From assembly GCA_050331095.1 (NCBI GenBank), contig JBHJHE010000036.1:1-46086 (forward strand): DNA of 46,086 bases, written 5' to 3'. The notes below the pieces were generated by a model, which worked only from the letters and a program-made list of their open reading frames with translations, searched no databases and was not told the DNA's origin. The number at the start of each line of letters is the position of its first letter. Position 1 is the stretch's first letter. Positions 1 to 8,038 of this stretch are shown here, piece after piece. The DNA comes from MED-G105 sp050331095 (lineage in GTDB: Bacteria; Pseudomonadota; Alphaproteobacteria; Caulobacterales; Parvularculaceae). The translations under genes and the position numbers were made by a program.

Positions 1-504
1 CGGGCGGGGCCGGTGTGGCCTCTTCGCGCCGCCGCGCTCCGTTTTGCGGTGGGCGCCGGGCGCTCCGCGCCCGCGGCCGCCGGCGGCGAAGCCGGCTTCT
101 TCGCCGCCCACGGCGCGCGGCTCGCGACGCGCGCGCAAATAGACGGACGCATCCCGGCGCTCATCGTCCTGAAAGTCGCCGCGACGCGTCTCGGCGCGGC
201 GCGCGCCGACTTCGATCCGGTGGACATGGCGCGCGACATCACGCGCGCGACGGATTTTTGCGCCCGCCTCGCCCCCGATCTCGTCGGCGTTCTTCTGCCC
301 GGCGCGCGGGTCGCGGACGCCGAACGCGTCGCCGGCCGCCTTGAGGGGGTCGCCCGCGGCCTCGTCGCCGGCGATGACGGCGACGAGGCGGTCGCCGCGC
401 GCGCGTTCGCCGTCGATCCGCACGCGCCGTTCGAAGAAAGCCTCTTCAAGGCGATCGCGGGCCTGCCCCGCCTGCGCTTCGTCGCAGCGAACGACGCGCA
501 ATAG
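1..504 (+). CDS. Degenerate GGDEF-like domain protein, C-terminal part (partial)
   Basis: The frame is open from the first base, so this is the last 167 codons of a gene that starts upstream; the GTG at 13 is probably internal. The pattern ALIVLKV, then a spaced aspartate/arginine helix, then VGVLLPGA followed by DAERVAGRL, follows the second half of a diguanylate cyclase domain (the strand and helix around the GGDEF loop and the later strand LPG-x-x-x-A-x-x-V-A-x-R-L). The GGDEF signature itself is not present: the matching place reads ARLAPDLVGVLLPG. Catalysis is therefore unlikely, and it may be a sensory or scaffolding remnant of the fold. It converges on mfd with a gap of 37 bases. The family call rests on pattern reading only; an unrelated alanine-rich protein is possible. 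Confidence 0.5.
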   Translation, partial: RAGPVWPLRAAALRFAVGAGRSAPAAAGGEAGFFAAHGARLATRAQIDGRIPALIVLKVAATRLGAARADFDPVDMARDITRATDFCARLAPDLVGVLLPGARVADAERVAGRLEGVARGLVAGDDGDEAVAARAFAVDPHAPFEESLFKAIAGLPRLRFVAANDAQ

Positions 505-541
505 GCGGACTTGGCCGAACGCGCCGGCGTCGCGCCGTTCG

Positions 542-3500
542 TCAGGCGACGGCGCTTTCCGGCGCGTCGGAGGCGATCTCCATCAGAATGTCGAGAGCGC
601 GCCGGCAGCCGCGCAGGCGCGCGCGCGCGTCGGGCCAGTTCTGCTGGAAGACGATCTTCTGGTCCGGCCGCAATTTCATATCGTGGGGCGAGGTCGCGAT
701 GAACTGGACCAGCCCCGCGGGATTGACGAACCGGTCGTTCCGGAAGCTGACGACCGCGCCTTTCGGCCCGGCGTCGATCTTGGCGACGCCCGCAACGCGG
801 CATTGCTCGCGGATGGCGACGATCTCCAGGAGCTGTTCGACCTCGCTCGGCATCGCCCCGAACCGGTCGACGAGTTCGACAGCGAAGGCGTCGATCTCCT
901 CGCGCGCGCGCAGGTCCCCGAGCCGGCGGTAGAGCCCCATGCGCACGTCGAGATCGGCGACGTAGTTCTCCGGGATCAACACCGCAGCGCCGATATTGAT
1001 CGACGGCGACCACTGGTCGTCCGCAGCGTCGGCCCCGTCCTTGAGCTCGGCGACCGCCTCCTCGAGCATGTGCTGGTAGAGTTCGACGCCCACCTCCTTC
1101 ACCTGTCCCGACTGCTCCTCGCCGAGAAGATTGCCGGCGCCGCGGATGTCGAGGTCGTGGCTTGCGAGCGTGAAGCCCGCGCCGAGGGTGTCGAGCGACT
1201 GCATGACCTTCAGCCGCCGCGCCGCGCCGTCCGTCATGCCCGTGCGCGGATTGGTGGTGAGATAGGCGTAGGCGCGCGCTTTCGCGCGCCCCACCCGGCC
1301 GCGCAATTGATAAAGCTGGGCGAGACCGAAATTATCCGCCCGGTGAATGATCATCGTGTTCGCGGTCGGAATGTCTAGGCCGCTCTCGATGATCGTCGTA
1401 GAGACGAGCACGTCGAACTTGCCGTCGTAAAAGGCGTTCATGATGTCTTCGAGTTCGCCGCCCGGCATCTGTCCGTGGGCGACCTTGAACTTCACCTCCG
1501 GCACGTTGTCGCGCAGGAACTCCGTTACGCCGTCCAGATCGGCGATGCGCGGCGCGACGTAAAAGCTTTGTCCGCCGCGATAATGCTCGCGCAAGAGCGT
1601 TTCGCGGGCGACGACCGGGTCGAACGGGCCGACGCTCGTGCGCACGGCGAGGCGGGCGACGGGCGGCGTCTGGATGAGGGACAAGTCGCGGATGCCGCTC
1701 ATGGCGAGCTGCAGCGTGCGCGGAATGGGCGTCGCCGTCAGCGTCAGGACATGGGTGTCGGCGCGGAACTCCTTCAGGCGCTCCTTGTGCTTGACGCCGA
1801 AGCGTTGCTCCTCGTCGACGATGACGAGGCCGAGATCCTTGAACTTGATCGACTTCGCCAGAAGCGCGTGGGTGCCGACGACGACGTCGACGGTCCCGTC
1901 GGCGATCCCCTCGCGCGTTTTGGCGGCGTCGCTTGCGCCGATGAGCCGCGACAGGCTGCGGACTTTCGCCGGGAAGCCGCGGAAGCGCTCCGTGAACCCC
2001 TTATAATGCTGGCGCGCAAGCAGCGTCGTCGGGGCGATGACGGCGACCTGACGGCCGGTCATGGCGACAATGAACGCCGCGCGCAACGCCACCTCCGTCT
2101 TTCCGAAGCCGCCGTCGCCGCAGATGAGCCGGTCCATCGGCCGACCCTTGGCGAGGTCCTCCACGACGTCGGCGATGGCGTTTTCCTGGTCCTCCGTCTC
2201 CGCATAGGGGAAGCGTTGACAGAACTCGTCATAGGCCCCGGTCGCCGGCGTCATGACGGGGCTCTCCTTCATCTCGCGTTTGGCGTCGATGGCGATGAGC
2301 CGCTCAGCGAGCATTTTGACGCGCGCGCGCATCTTCGCCTTGCGGCCCTGCCACGCCGCGCCGCCAAGCTTGTCGAGCGCCGCGTTCGGATCGTCCGAGC
2401 CGAAACGAGAGAGAAGATCGATGTTCTCGACGGGAAGGAACAGTTTGTCCCCGCCATGGTAAGCGAGTTCGAGGCAGTCGTGGGGCGCGCCCTGGATGTC
2501 GAGCGCCTTGAGGCCGGCGTAGCGCCCGACGCCGTGCTCCACGTGGACGATGAGGTCGCCGACGGAAAGGCTCGAGGCTTCGGTGAGGAAGTTCTCCGCT
2601 CGTTTGCGCCGGCCCGCGCGCACCAGCCGGTCGCCGAGTATGTCCTGCTCGGAGACGAAGGCGGCGTCGGCCGTTTCAAAGCCCTGCTCCAGGCCGAGCG
2701 TGATCGTGCCGACCCGGGCTTTTCCGTCGCGGGCCTCGATCCAGTTTTCATAAGCGGCGACGTTTTTCAGTCCGTGATCGCCGAGAACGGTCCGCATGCG
2801 GTCGGCCGAGCCCTCCGACCAGCAGGCGACGAAGGCGCGTTTGCCGGCGTCCTCAAGGTCGCCCAAATGGCCGATCACCGCGTCGACGACGCTGGTCCTG
2901 TCGGCGGCGCGCTCCGCGGCGAAGCCCCGTCCGACTTTAGCGCCGAACGAGAACCGCCGTCCGCCGCCCTCCTCCGGCGGCGAGAACGGCGAGAGGCGGC
3001 GCAGCGCCGTCTCGTCGAGGCGCGTCTCGAATTCGTCCGCTGAAAGATAAAGCGCGTCAGGCTCAAGCGGGCGATAGGCGGGCGCTGCGAAGGCGCCGGA
3101 CCGCGGACGAGCGGCGCCAAGGTCTTCGGTGCGCGCTGCGTAATAGTCCGCGATCTGCTCGCCGCGCTCGCGCGCCGCGCTGTCCGCCTTGTGTTCGACG
3201 AAAACGAGGGCGCCTCCAAGAAAATCGTAAAGCGTTGCCGTCGTCTCGTAGAATAGCGGCAGCCAGTGCTCCATGCCCGCCTGCCGCCGGCCGGCGCTTA
3301 CCGCTTCGTAGACGGGATCGTCCGTCGTCGTCCCGAATTTTTCGCGAAAGCCGCGGCGGAAGCGCGCGATCGTCTCGTCGTTGAGGAGCGCCTCGGTGGC
3401 GGCGGAGAGGCGCAATCCCTCGCGCGCCTCGGTGGTGAGCTGCGTCGCCGGATCGAAGGCGCGCACGCTTTCAAGCGCGTCGCCGAAAAAGTCGAGCCGC

Positions 3501-4069
3501 AGGGGCTCCTCCGCCCCCGGCGGAAAGATGTCGACGAGCCCGCCGCGCACGGCGAACTCTCCCGCCTCGCGCACGGTGCTCGCCCGGGCGTAGCCGTTGG
3601 CCGCGAGGTAGGCGGTCAGCGCGTCGAGGTCGACGTCGTCGCCGATGTCGGCGGAGAACGCGCTTTTCTCGATGACGGCGCGCGGCGGCGTGCGCTGGAG
3701 GGCGGCGTTCAGCGATGCGACGAGAATGCGCGGCCCCGCGTCGGCCCCCGCATGGACGAGCGCGCCGAGGCTCGCCATGCGTTGCGAGGAGACGGCGCTC
3801 GACGGCGAGACCCGGTCGTAAGGCAGACAGTCCCAGGCGGGATAGTCGAGCCGCGGCGTCTGTGGCGCGAAGAAGCGCAGCATCGAGGCGACGGCGGCCG
3901 CCCGCGCGCCGTCGCGCGCGATGAAAGCGACGAGGCCGCCCCGCGCTCGTGCCGCTTCAGCGACCGCGAGCGCGTCGGCGCCCTCCGGCGCGTCGTAGAC
4001 GCCGAGCGGCGCGTCGCTCGTCCACGCCTCCTTGCGGCCGATCTCGCGAACGCCCGACGCCATCGCCAT
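542..4069 (-). CDS. mfd: Transcription-repair coupling factor Mfd
   Basis: An 1175-residue SF2 translocase that removes RNA polymerase stalled at DNA lesions and recruits UvrA for nucleotide excision repair. The N-terminal UvrB-like region (about 1-350) includes YPAWDCLPYDRVSPS. The RNA-polymerase-binding CarD-like module follows (about 495-560: GDLIVHVEHGVGRY). The RecG-like translocase has a P-loop GDGGFGKTEVA, the Walker B box VDEEQRFGV, motif III TATPIPRTLQLAMSG, and the late motif QLRGRVGR. The C-terminal TRCF domain (about 1010 on) is intact. Length is normal for the family. The P-loop has Gly where most family members have Val (GDVGFGKT); the GxxGxGKT consensus is kept. The start at MAMASG was chosen because the frame has no better initiation codon upstream. 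It sits left of sdhE and recG, a common alphaproteobacterial neighbourhood. Confidence 0.98.
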   Translation of the reverse strand: MAMASGVREIGRKEAWTSDAPLGVYDAPEGADALAVAEAARARGGLVAFIARDGARAAAVASMLRFFAPQTPRLDYPAWDCLPYDRVSPSSAVSSQRMASLGALVHAGADAGPRILVASLNAALQRTPPRAVIEKSAFSADIGDDVDLDALTAYLAANGYARASTVREAGEFAVRGGLVDIFPPGAEEPLRLDFFGDALESVRAFDPATQLTTEAREGLRLSAATEALLNDETIARFRRGFREKFGTTTDDPVYEAVSAGRRQAGMEHWLPLFYETTATLYDFLGGALVFVEHKADSAARERGEQIADYYAARTEDLGAARPRSGAFAAPAYRPLEPDALYLSADEFETRLDETALRRLSPFSPPEEGGGRRFSFGAKVGRGFAAERAADRTSVVDAVIGHLGDLEDAGKRAFVACWSEGSADRMRTVLGDHGLKNVAAYENWIEARDGKARVGTITLGLEQGFETADAAFVSEQDILGDRLVRAGRRKRAENFLTEASSLSVGDLIVHVEHGVGRYAGLKALDIQGAPHDCLELAYHGGDKLFLPVENIDLLSRFGSDDPNAALDKLGGAAWQGRKAKMRARVKMLAERLIAIDAKREMKESPVMTPATGAYDEFCQRFPYAETEDQENAIADVVEDLAKGRPMDRLICGDGGFGKTEVALRAAFIVAMTGRQVAVIAPTTLLARQHYKGFTERFRGFPAKVRSLSRLIGASDAAKTREGIADGTVDVVVGTHALLAKSIKFKDLGLVIVDEEQRFGVKHKERLKEFRADTHVLTLTATPIPRTLQLAMSGIRDLSLIQTPPVARLAVRTSVGPFDPVVARETLLREHYRGGQSFYVAPRIADLDGVTEFLRDNVPEVKFKVAHGQMPGGELEDIMNAFYDGKFDVLVSTTIIESGLDIPTANTMIIHRADNFGLAQLYQLRGRVGRAKARAYAYLTTNPRTGMTDGAARRLKVMQSLDTLGAGFTLASHDLDIRGAGNLLGEEQSGQVKEVGVELYQHMLEEAVAELKDGADAADDQWSPSINIGAAVLIPENYVADLDVRMGLYRRLGDLRAREEIDAFAVELVDRFGAMPSEVEQLLEIVAIREQCRVAGVAKIDAGPKGAVVSFRNDRFVNPAGLVQFIATSPHDMKLRPDQKIVFQQNWPDARARLRGCRRALDILMEIASDAPESAVA

Positions 4070-4484
4070 ACTGCTGAGCTCCCAATGGATTTCGCGCGGC
4101 CGCCGGAATGAGCGGTCGCGTTGAGAGGCGACCGATTAGCCGCGGAGACGTTTGCGGGCAACGCAGTTGAGGCCGGGGTCGTGGTCGCACTTGAAAATCG
4201 CGAATGTTTGCGTTATGTTCTGTTCATGAAAAAACATGGCGCGACGGCCGGTCCAGGTCACGGCGTTTTGTAAGCGAGCAGGTTACGGCTTGCGGTTTCG
4301 CCACAGCAGCGGCCAAGCTTTAGATACCTATTTGCTTGCGACAGACTTCGTTCAAGCTCGTCGAGCGAATGGTCGTACTGCTCGTAAAATCCGACGCGTC
4401 TTTCCTTGTCAATGGACACGGAGGTTCTCGAACATCCGGTTCGGGCAAACGCGTCGATTACGATTTCCATCGCGGCCGCCCGCC
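4070..4484. other. Base-poor spacer between mfd and sdhE
   Basis: This 415-base stretch is visibly less GC-rich than its surroundings, mainly at 4195-4480. At 4206-4220 there is GTTT-N7-GTTC, a 7-of-8 match to the alphaproteobacterial LexA direct repeat GTTC-N7-GTTC, followed by a short A-rich run and a 15-codon reading frame on the plus strand (4226-4273). I see no hairpin terminator or RNA gene. The only sizeable candidate gene is the minus-strand frame at 4258-4470. The mfd promoter presumably lies at the left edge. Confidence 0.4.
4258..4470 (-). CDS. Possible small hypothetical protein (doubtful)
   Basis: A 70-codon frame beginning with ATG 14 bases after the sdhE stop codon on the same strand. 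The predicted product is mixed polar, with one likely helix (about residues 28-52, including DHSLDELERSLSQANRYL) and three cysteines, two of them adjacent near residue 55. I recognise no family. Codon use differs from neighbouring genes (many A/T-ended codons such as GTA, AGA, CTA and TGT), and no clear ribosome binding site precedes the ATG. It could be a recently acquired or decaying gene, or simply a chance frame in an AT-richer spacer. Confidence 0.25.
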   Translation of the reverse strand: MEIVIDAFARTGCSRTSVSIDKERRVGFYEQYDHSLDELERSLSQANRYLKLGRCCGETASRNLLAYKTP

Positions 4485-4763
4485 TTACGACGGCGCGACA
4501 AGGCTCGCGACGTCGAAGGCGCGCAATCGGTCGAAAACCGGGCCCGCGAGGTTCGCCGGCGGCTCGCCCGCGCCCGTGGCCCAGGCGTAGAGATCGTGGT
4601 CGGAGACGCCGAGCAACGCTTCGAACTCGTTGAGTTCGGCCTCGCTCATATTGTCGAGGTGCGTCTTTGCGAACCCGCCGATCAGGAGGTCCGCCTCCCG
4701 AAAGCCACGGTGCGTTGCGCGATAAAGAAGCCGTTTGCGGCGGATTTCGACGTCTTCAGCCAT
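4485..4763 (-). CDS. sdhE: SdhE / SDH assembly factor 2 family protein
   Basis: A 92-residue protein that promotes covalent attachment of FAD to the flavoprotein subunit of succinate dehydrogenase (and fumarate reductase). It shows the family's helical bundle and its marker motif RATHRGFREADLLIGGFA near residues 16-32; the RG-x-x-E-x-D segment contacts the flavoprotein. The C-terminal part (YAWATGAGEPP) is also typical. A much longer frame runs upstream but overlaps recG on the other strand; the start at MAEDVEIRRKR gives the normal family length. It is divergent from recG, with 66 bases between the two start codons holding both promoters. Confidence 0.93.
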   Translation of the reverse strand: MAEDVEIRRKRLLYRATHRGFREADLLIGGFAKTHLDNMSEAELNEFEALLGVSDHDLYAWATGAGEPPANLAGPVFDRLRAFDVASLVAPS

Positions 4764-4829
4764 GCGGGCGACGGTAGGCGGGCGCGCGGCCTTGGACAAT
4801 GGCGGCGAAGGCGCTGAGATACCGGTCTT

Positions 4830-6935
4830 ATGCGGCCGTCGCTCCTCAATCCCCTGTTCGTCGACGTGACGCGTCTTCCCGGCGTCGGTCCGCGCCTCGC
4901 CGCACTGATCGCCAAGGCCGCTGGCCCGCGCGTCGTCGACGTTCTGCTGACGCCGCCGCCCGGGCTCATCGATCGCTCCAGACGCCCGAAGGTCGCCGAG
5001 GCCGCGCCCGGCGACCTCGCGACGCTTGAAGTTACGGTCGACCGGCACCATCCGCCGGACGTCAAGCGCCGGCCCTACCGCGTCGTCTGTTCCGATGAGA
5101 CGGGGATCATCACGCTCGTCTTTTTCTACGCCCGCGCCGACCGGTTGACGTCGCTGTTGCCCGAAGGCGCGCGGCGGCTTGTGTCGGGCCGGATCGACGA
5201 GTTCGCCGGCGGCAAGCAGATGTCGCATCCGGACCATATCGCGGATCCTGCGGACAAGGGGAGCTTGCCGCTCTTCGAGGCCGTTTATCCGTTGACGGCG
5301 GGCCTCACCGCGAACGTCATGCGCAAGGCGGTCGCCGGCGCCCTCGCCGCGGCGCCGGACCTTCCCGAATGGCTCGACCCCGCCTGGCGCCGGGCGAACG
5401 GTTGGCCGACCTGGCGCGAGGCGTTGAACGCGCTCCATAAGCCGGCGGGCGCCGGCGCAGCGAACCTCGACGCGCCGGCGCGCCGGCGGCTCGCGGTCGA
5501 CGAGCTGTTATCGAACCAGCTCGCGCTTGCGCTGATCCGCCGGGCGCGGAAAAAATCGGCGGGGCGGGCCTTCGCCTTCGACGGGCGTTTGCGCGCCGCC
5601 GCCCTCGCCGCGCTTCCTTACGAGCTGACAGGCGCGCAGCGGCGCGCCCTCGCCGATATCGACGCCGACATGGCGGGCCCGGAGCGCATGGTGCGCCTTG
5701 TTCAGGGCGACGTCGGCTCAGGCAAGACGCTCGTCGCGTTCGTCGCCATGCTGAACGCCGTCGAAGCGGGCGCGCAGGCGGCCTTCATGGCGCCGACGGA
5801 GCTTCTGGCCCGCCAGCATCTCGCCGCGCTCGGCGATCTCGCCCGCGCGACGAAAGTCCGTCTCGAGATCTTCACCGGCCGCGACAGGGCGGGCGAGCGG
5901 GCGGAGCAGCTCGCCCGGCTCGCCGAAGGCGCGATCGACGTCGCCATCGGCACCCACGCGTTATTTCAGGAGAGCGTCGCGTTTCGCGACCTCGGACTTG
6001 TCGTCGTCGACGAACAACACCGGTTCGGCGTGCGCCAGCGCCTGTCGCTCGCGCAAAAAGGCGCGAAAGCCGACACGCTCGTCATGACCGCGACGCCGAT
6101 CCCGCGCACGCTGGCGCTCACCGCCTATGGCGACATGGACGCGACGGCGATCGACGAAAAGCCGCCGGGCCGCAAACCCGTCGCGACGCGGATCATGCCC
6201 GTGGAGCGCCTCGACGAGGTCGTCGCCGGCGTCGGCCGCGCGCTCGACAAGGGCGAGCAGGTCTACTGGGTGTGCCCCCTCGTCAACGAGGCGGAAGCGG
6301 ATGAAGCCGACGCCGACGCCGCGCCGGGGCTCACCGCGGCCGAGGCGCGTTTTGCGGACCTCGCCCGCGCGTTCGGCGACCGCGTCGGCCTTGTCCACGG
6401 CAAGATGCCGCCGGCGGAAAAGGATGCGGCGATGGCGGCGTTCCACGCCGGCCGGCTCGGCGTCCTCGTCGCGACGACCGTGATCGAAGTGGGCGTCGAC
6501 GCGCCGAACGCGACGGCGATCGTCATCGAACACGCCGAGCGCTTCGGCCTCGCCCAGCTCCACCAATTGCGCGGCCGGGTCGGCCGTGGCGGCAAGCCAG
6601 GCGCCTGCCTTCTCCTCTACAAGGGCCCCTTGGGCGAGACGTCGCGCGCGAGGCTGGAGATCCTGCGCGCCACCGATGACGGCTTCCGTATCGCCGAGGA
6701 GGATCTGCGCCTGCGCGGCGCCGGCGACGTTCTGGGCGCGGCGCAATCGGGTCTGCCGCGCTTTCGCTTCGCTGATCTTGCCGCCCACGCGGATCTTCTG
6801 AAGGCGGCGAGCGACGACGCAAAGCTCGTCCTCGCAACCGAGCCCGACCTAGATGGCGCGCGCGGGCCTGCGCTCCGTACGCTGCTTTACCTCTTCAGCC
6901 GGGACGATGCGGTGAAACTGTTGAAAGCCGGTTAG
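4830..6935 (+). CDS. recG: ATP-dependent DNA helicase RecG
   Basis: A 701-residue SF2 helicase that remodels stalled forks and branch-migrates Holliday junctions. The N-terminal wedge domain (about 1-150, OB fold with VTRLPGVGPRLA at the start) is followed by helicase motifs: P-loop GDVGSGKT at 293-300, APTELLARQH (motif Ia), VDEQHRFGV (Walker B), TATPIPRTLALT (motif III), and LRGRVGRGGKPG near the C terminus. Length and all motifs are normal. It reads away from sdhE and converges on the DUF502 gene with only 7 bases between the stop codons. Confidence 0.98.
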   Translation: MRPSLLNPLFVDVTRLPGVGPRLAALIAKAAGPRVVDVLLTPPPGLIDRSRRPKVAEAAPGDLATLEVTVDRHHPPDVKRRPYRVVCSDETGIITLVFFYARADRLTSLLPEGARRLVSGRIDEFAGGKQMSHPDHIADPADKGSLPLFEAVYPLTAGLTANVMRKAVAGALAAAPDLPEWLDPAWRRANGWPTWREALNALHKPAGAGAANLDAPARRRLAVDELLSNQLALALIRRARKKSAGRAFAFDGRLRAAALAALPYELTGAQRRALADIDADMAGPERMVRLVQGDVGSGKTLVAFVAMLNAVEAGAQAAFMAPTELLARQHLAALGDLARATKVRLEIFTGRDRAGERAEQLARLAEGAIDVAIGTHALFQESVAFRDLGLVVVDEQHRFGVRQRLSLAQKGAKADTLVMTATPIPRTLALTAYGDMDATAIDEKPPGRKPVATRIMPVERLDEVVAGVGRALDKGEQVYWVCPLVNEAEADEADADAAPGLTAAEARFADLARAFGDRVGLVHGKMPPAEKDAAMAAFHAGRLGVLVATTVIEVGVDAPNATAIVIEHAERFGLAQLHQLRGRVGRGGKPGACLLLYKGPLGETSRARLEILRATDDGFRIAEEDLRLRGAGDVLGAAQSGLPRFRFADLAAHADLLKAASDDAKLVLATEPDLDGARGPALRTLLYLFSRDDAVKLLKAG

Positions 6936-6942
6936 GCGCCCG

Positions 6943-7824
6943 TCAGCCGCTCGCGACCTTGGCCGGTTCGCGGCGGCGAAGCTTGCGGCCGAAGAGCCCG
7001 CGCCGCTCGCCGCCCCCGTTCGCGCGGATGGAGCTCGCCGCCTCCTCGAGCTTTTCGAGCGCCTCGCGCGCGCTCGGCGGCTCCGGCATGACGAGGCCGA
7101 GGGAGAATACCGCCTTCGCCGCGTCTTCGACGCTCCTGTCGAGCCGGCGCCACGCCTCTCGCGGCACGAAAAGAAGGAAGCCGGACGTCGGGTTCGGCAC
7201 TGTGGGAATGAAGACGCTCGTCAGCGTCTCCGGATCGACGTCGTCGAGCTTGGCCCGCACTTCCCCGCGCGTGTGGCCGACGACGAAAGCCATCGTCCAG
7301 AGCCCCTCACGCGGATACTCTACGAGCGCGACCTCCTTGAACGAGCGGTCCGACTGCTGCAGCGCCGTTTCAAAGACGTTCTTAAAGAACCGATAGAGGT
7401 TCCGCACGACCGGCATGGAATCGAGCAGGTCTTCACCGACCTTCAAGAGCGCTCGGCCGAGAAAGTTCTTCGCGAAGGCGCCGAGGAAGATGATGGCGAT
7501 GATGGCGACGAGGACTCCGAAACCGGGGATGGCGCGCGTCAGGGGTTCGACGCGGCTGTCGCCGGCCGGCAGGAAGTTCTTCACGAACGTGTCGAGGCGC
7601 GTCATCGGCCCCGTCACGAACCAATAGACGATCGCCGCGGTGATGCCGATCGGCGCGACGACGACGACGCCCGCGAGGAAGCTCGAGCGCAGGCTCGCGA
7701 AGAAGCTCGGCTTTTGCGGTTTGATCAGTTCCGGCCCGTGGCGCTCGGCCCGACCTTGCGCGCGGGCCTGGCCGCGTCCCGGCGTCCGTTCGCCTGATTT
7801 TTCGTCTTCGTGCGACATATCCAT
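6943..7824 (-). CDS. DUF502 family inner-membrane protein
   Basis: A 293-residue membrane protein of the DUF502 family. Two hydrophobic segments are visible, about residues 47-70 (FLAGVVVVAPIGITAAIVYW) and 100-120 (IPGFGVLVAIIAIIFLGAFA). Family markers follow: the PVVRNLYRFFKN segment, FKEVALVEYPREGLWTMAFV, then VFIPTVPNPTSGFLLFVP. The N terminus is a charged, low-complexity cytoplasmic tail and the C terminus is Arg-rich. The biochemical role is unknown. An alternative start is the ATG two codons later (MSHEDEK). Convergent with recG; the start side faces the DUF3089 gene, with roughly 210 bases for divergent promoters. Confidence 0.9.
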   Translation of the reverse strand: MDMSHEDEKSGERTPGRGQARAQGRAERHGPELIKPQKPSFFASLRSSFLAGVVVVAPIGITAAIVYWFVTGPMTRLDTFVKNFLPAGDSRVEPLTRAIPGFGVLVAIIAIIFLGAFAKNFLGRALLKVGEDLLDSMPVVRNLYRFFKNVFETALQQSDRSFKEVALVEYPREGLWTMAFVVGHTRGEVRAKLDDVDPETLTSVFIPTVPNPTSGFLLFVPREAWRRLDRSVEDAAKAVFSLGLVMPEPPSAREALEKLEEAASSIRANGGGERRGLFGRKLRRREPAKVASG

Positions 7825-8038
7825 CTGTTCGGTCGACCGTTCGCCCCGCGTCGGCCAACGCCTTTACGTCATCGCGAACGCGCTGATGCGGGATTCGTTT
7901 CGAACATACCCCAGTTCGCCGGCGCGCCACATGTAAACTCCGTTCGACGCGGCGACATTGGCGAGACGACGGCGTAAATTTGATTTCAAGCGGCGATTCG
8001 CGCTCCCGCCCGGCGGCGCGCGACGGGATTTCCGAGGC

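Noticed and set aside
2101..2140. Mfd P-loop GDGGFGKT instead of the usual GDVGFGKT.
   Set aside because: The GxxGxGKT consensus is satisfied, so loss of function is not implied.
1475..3043. A long plus-strand open frame (522 codons) inside mfd.
   Set aside because: It is the antisense of a conserved helicase in a GC-rich genome; its product is Arg/Ala-rich without any motif.
4206..4220. GTTT-N7-GTTC as a LexA box.
   Set aside because: Only 7 of 8 conserved bases match and neither mfd nor sdhE is a usual SOS target; kept as a note in the spacer entry rather than a feature.
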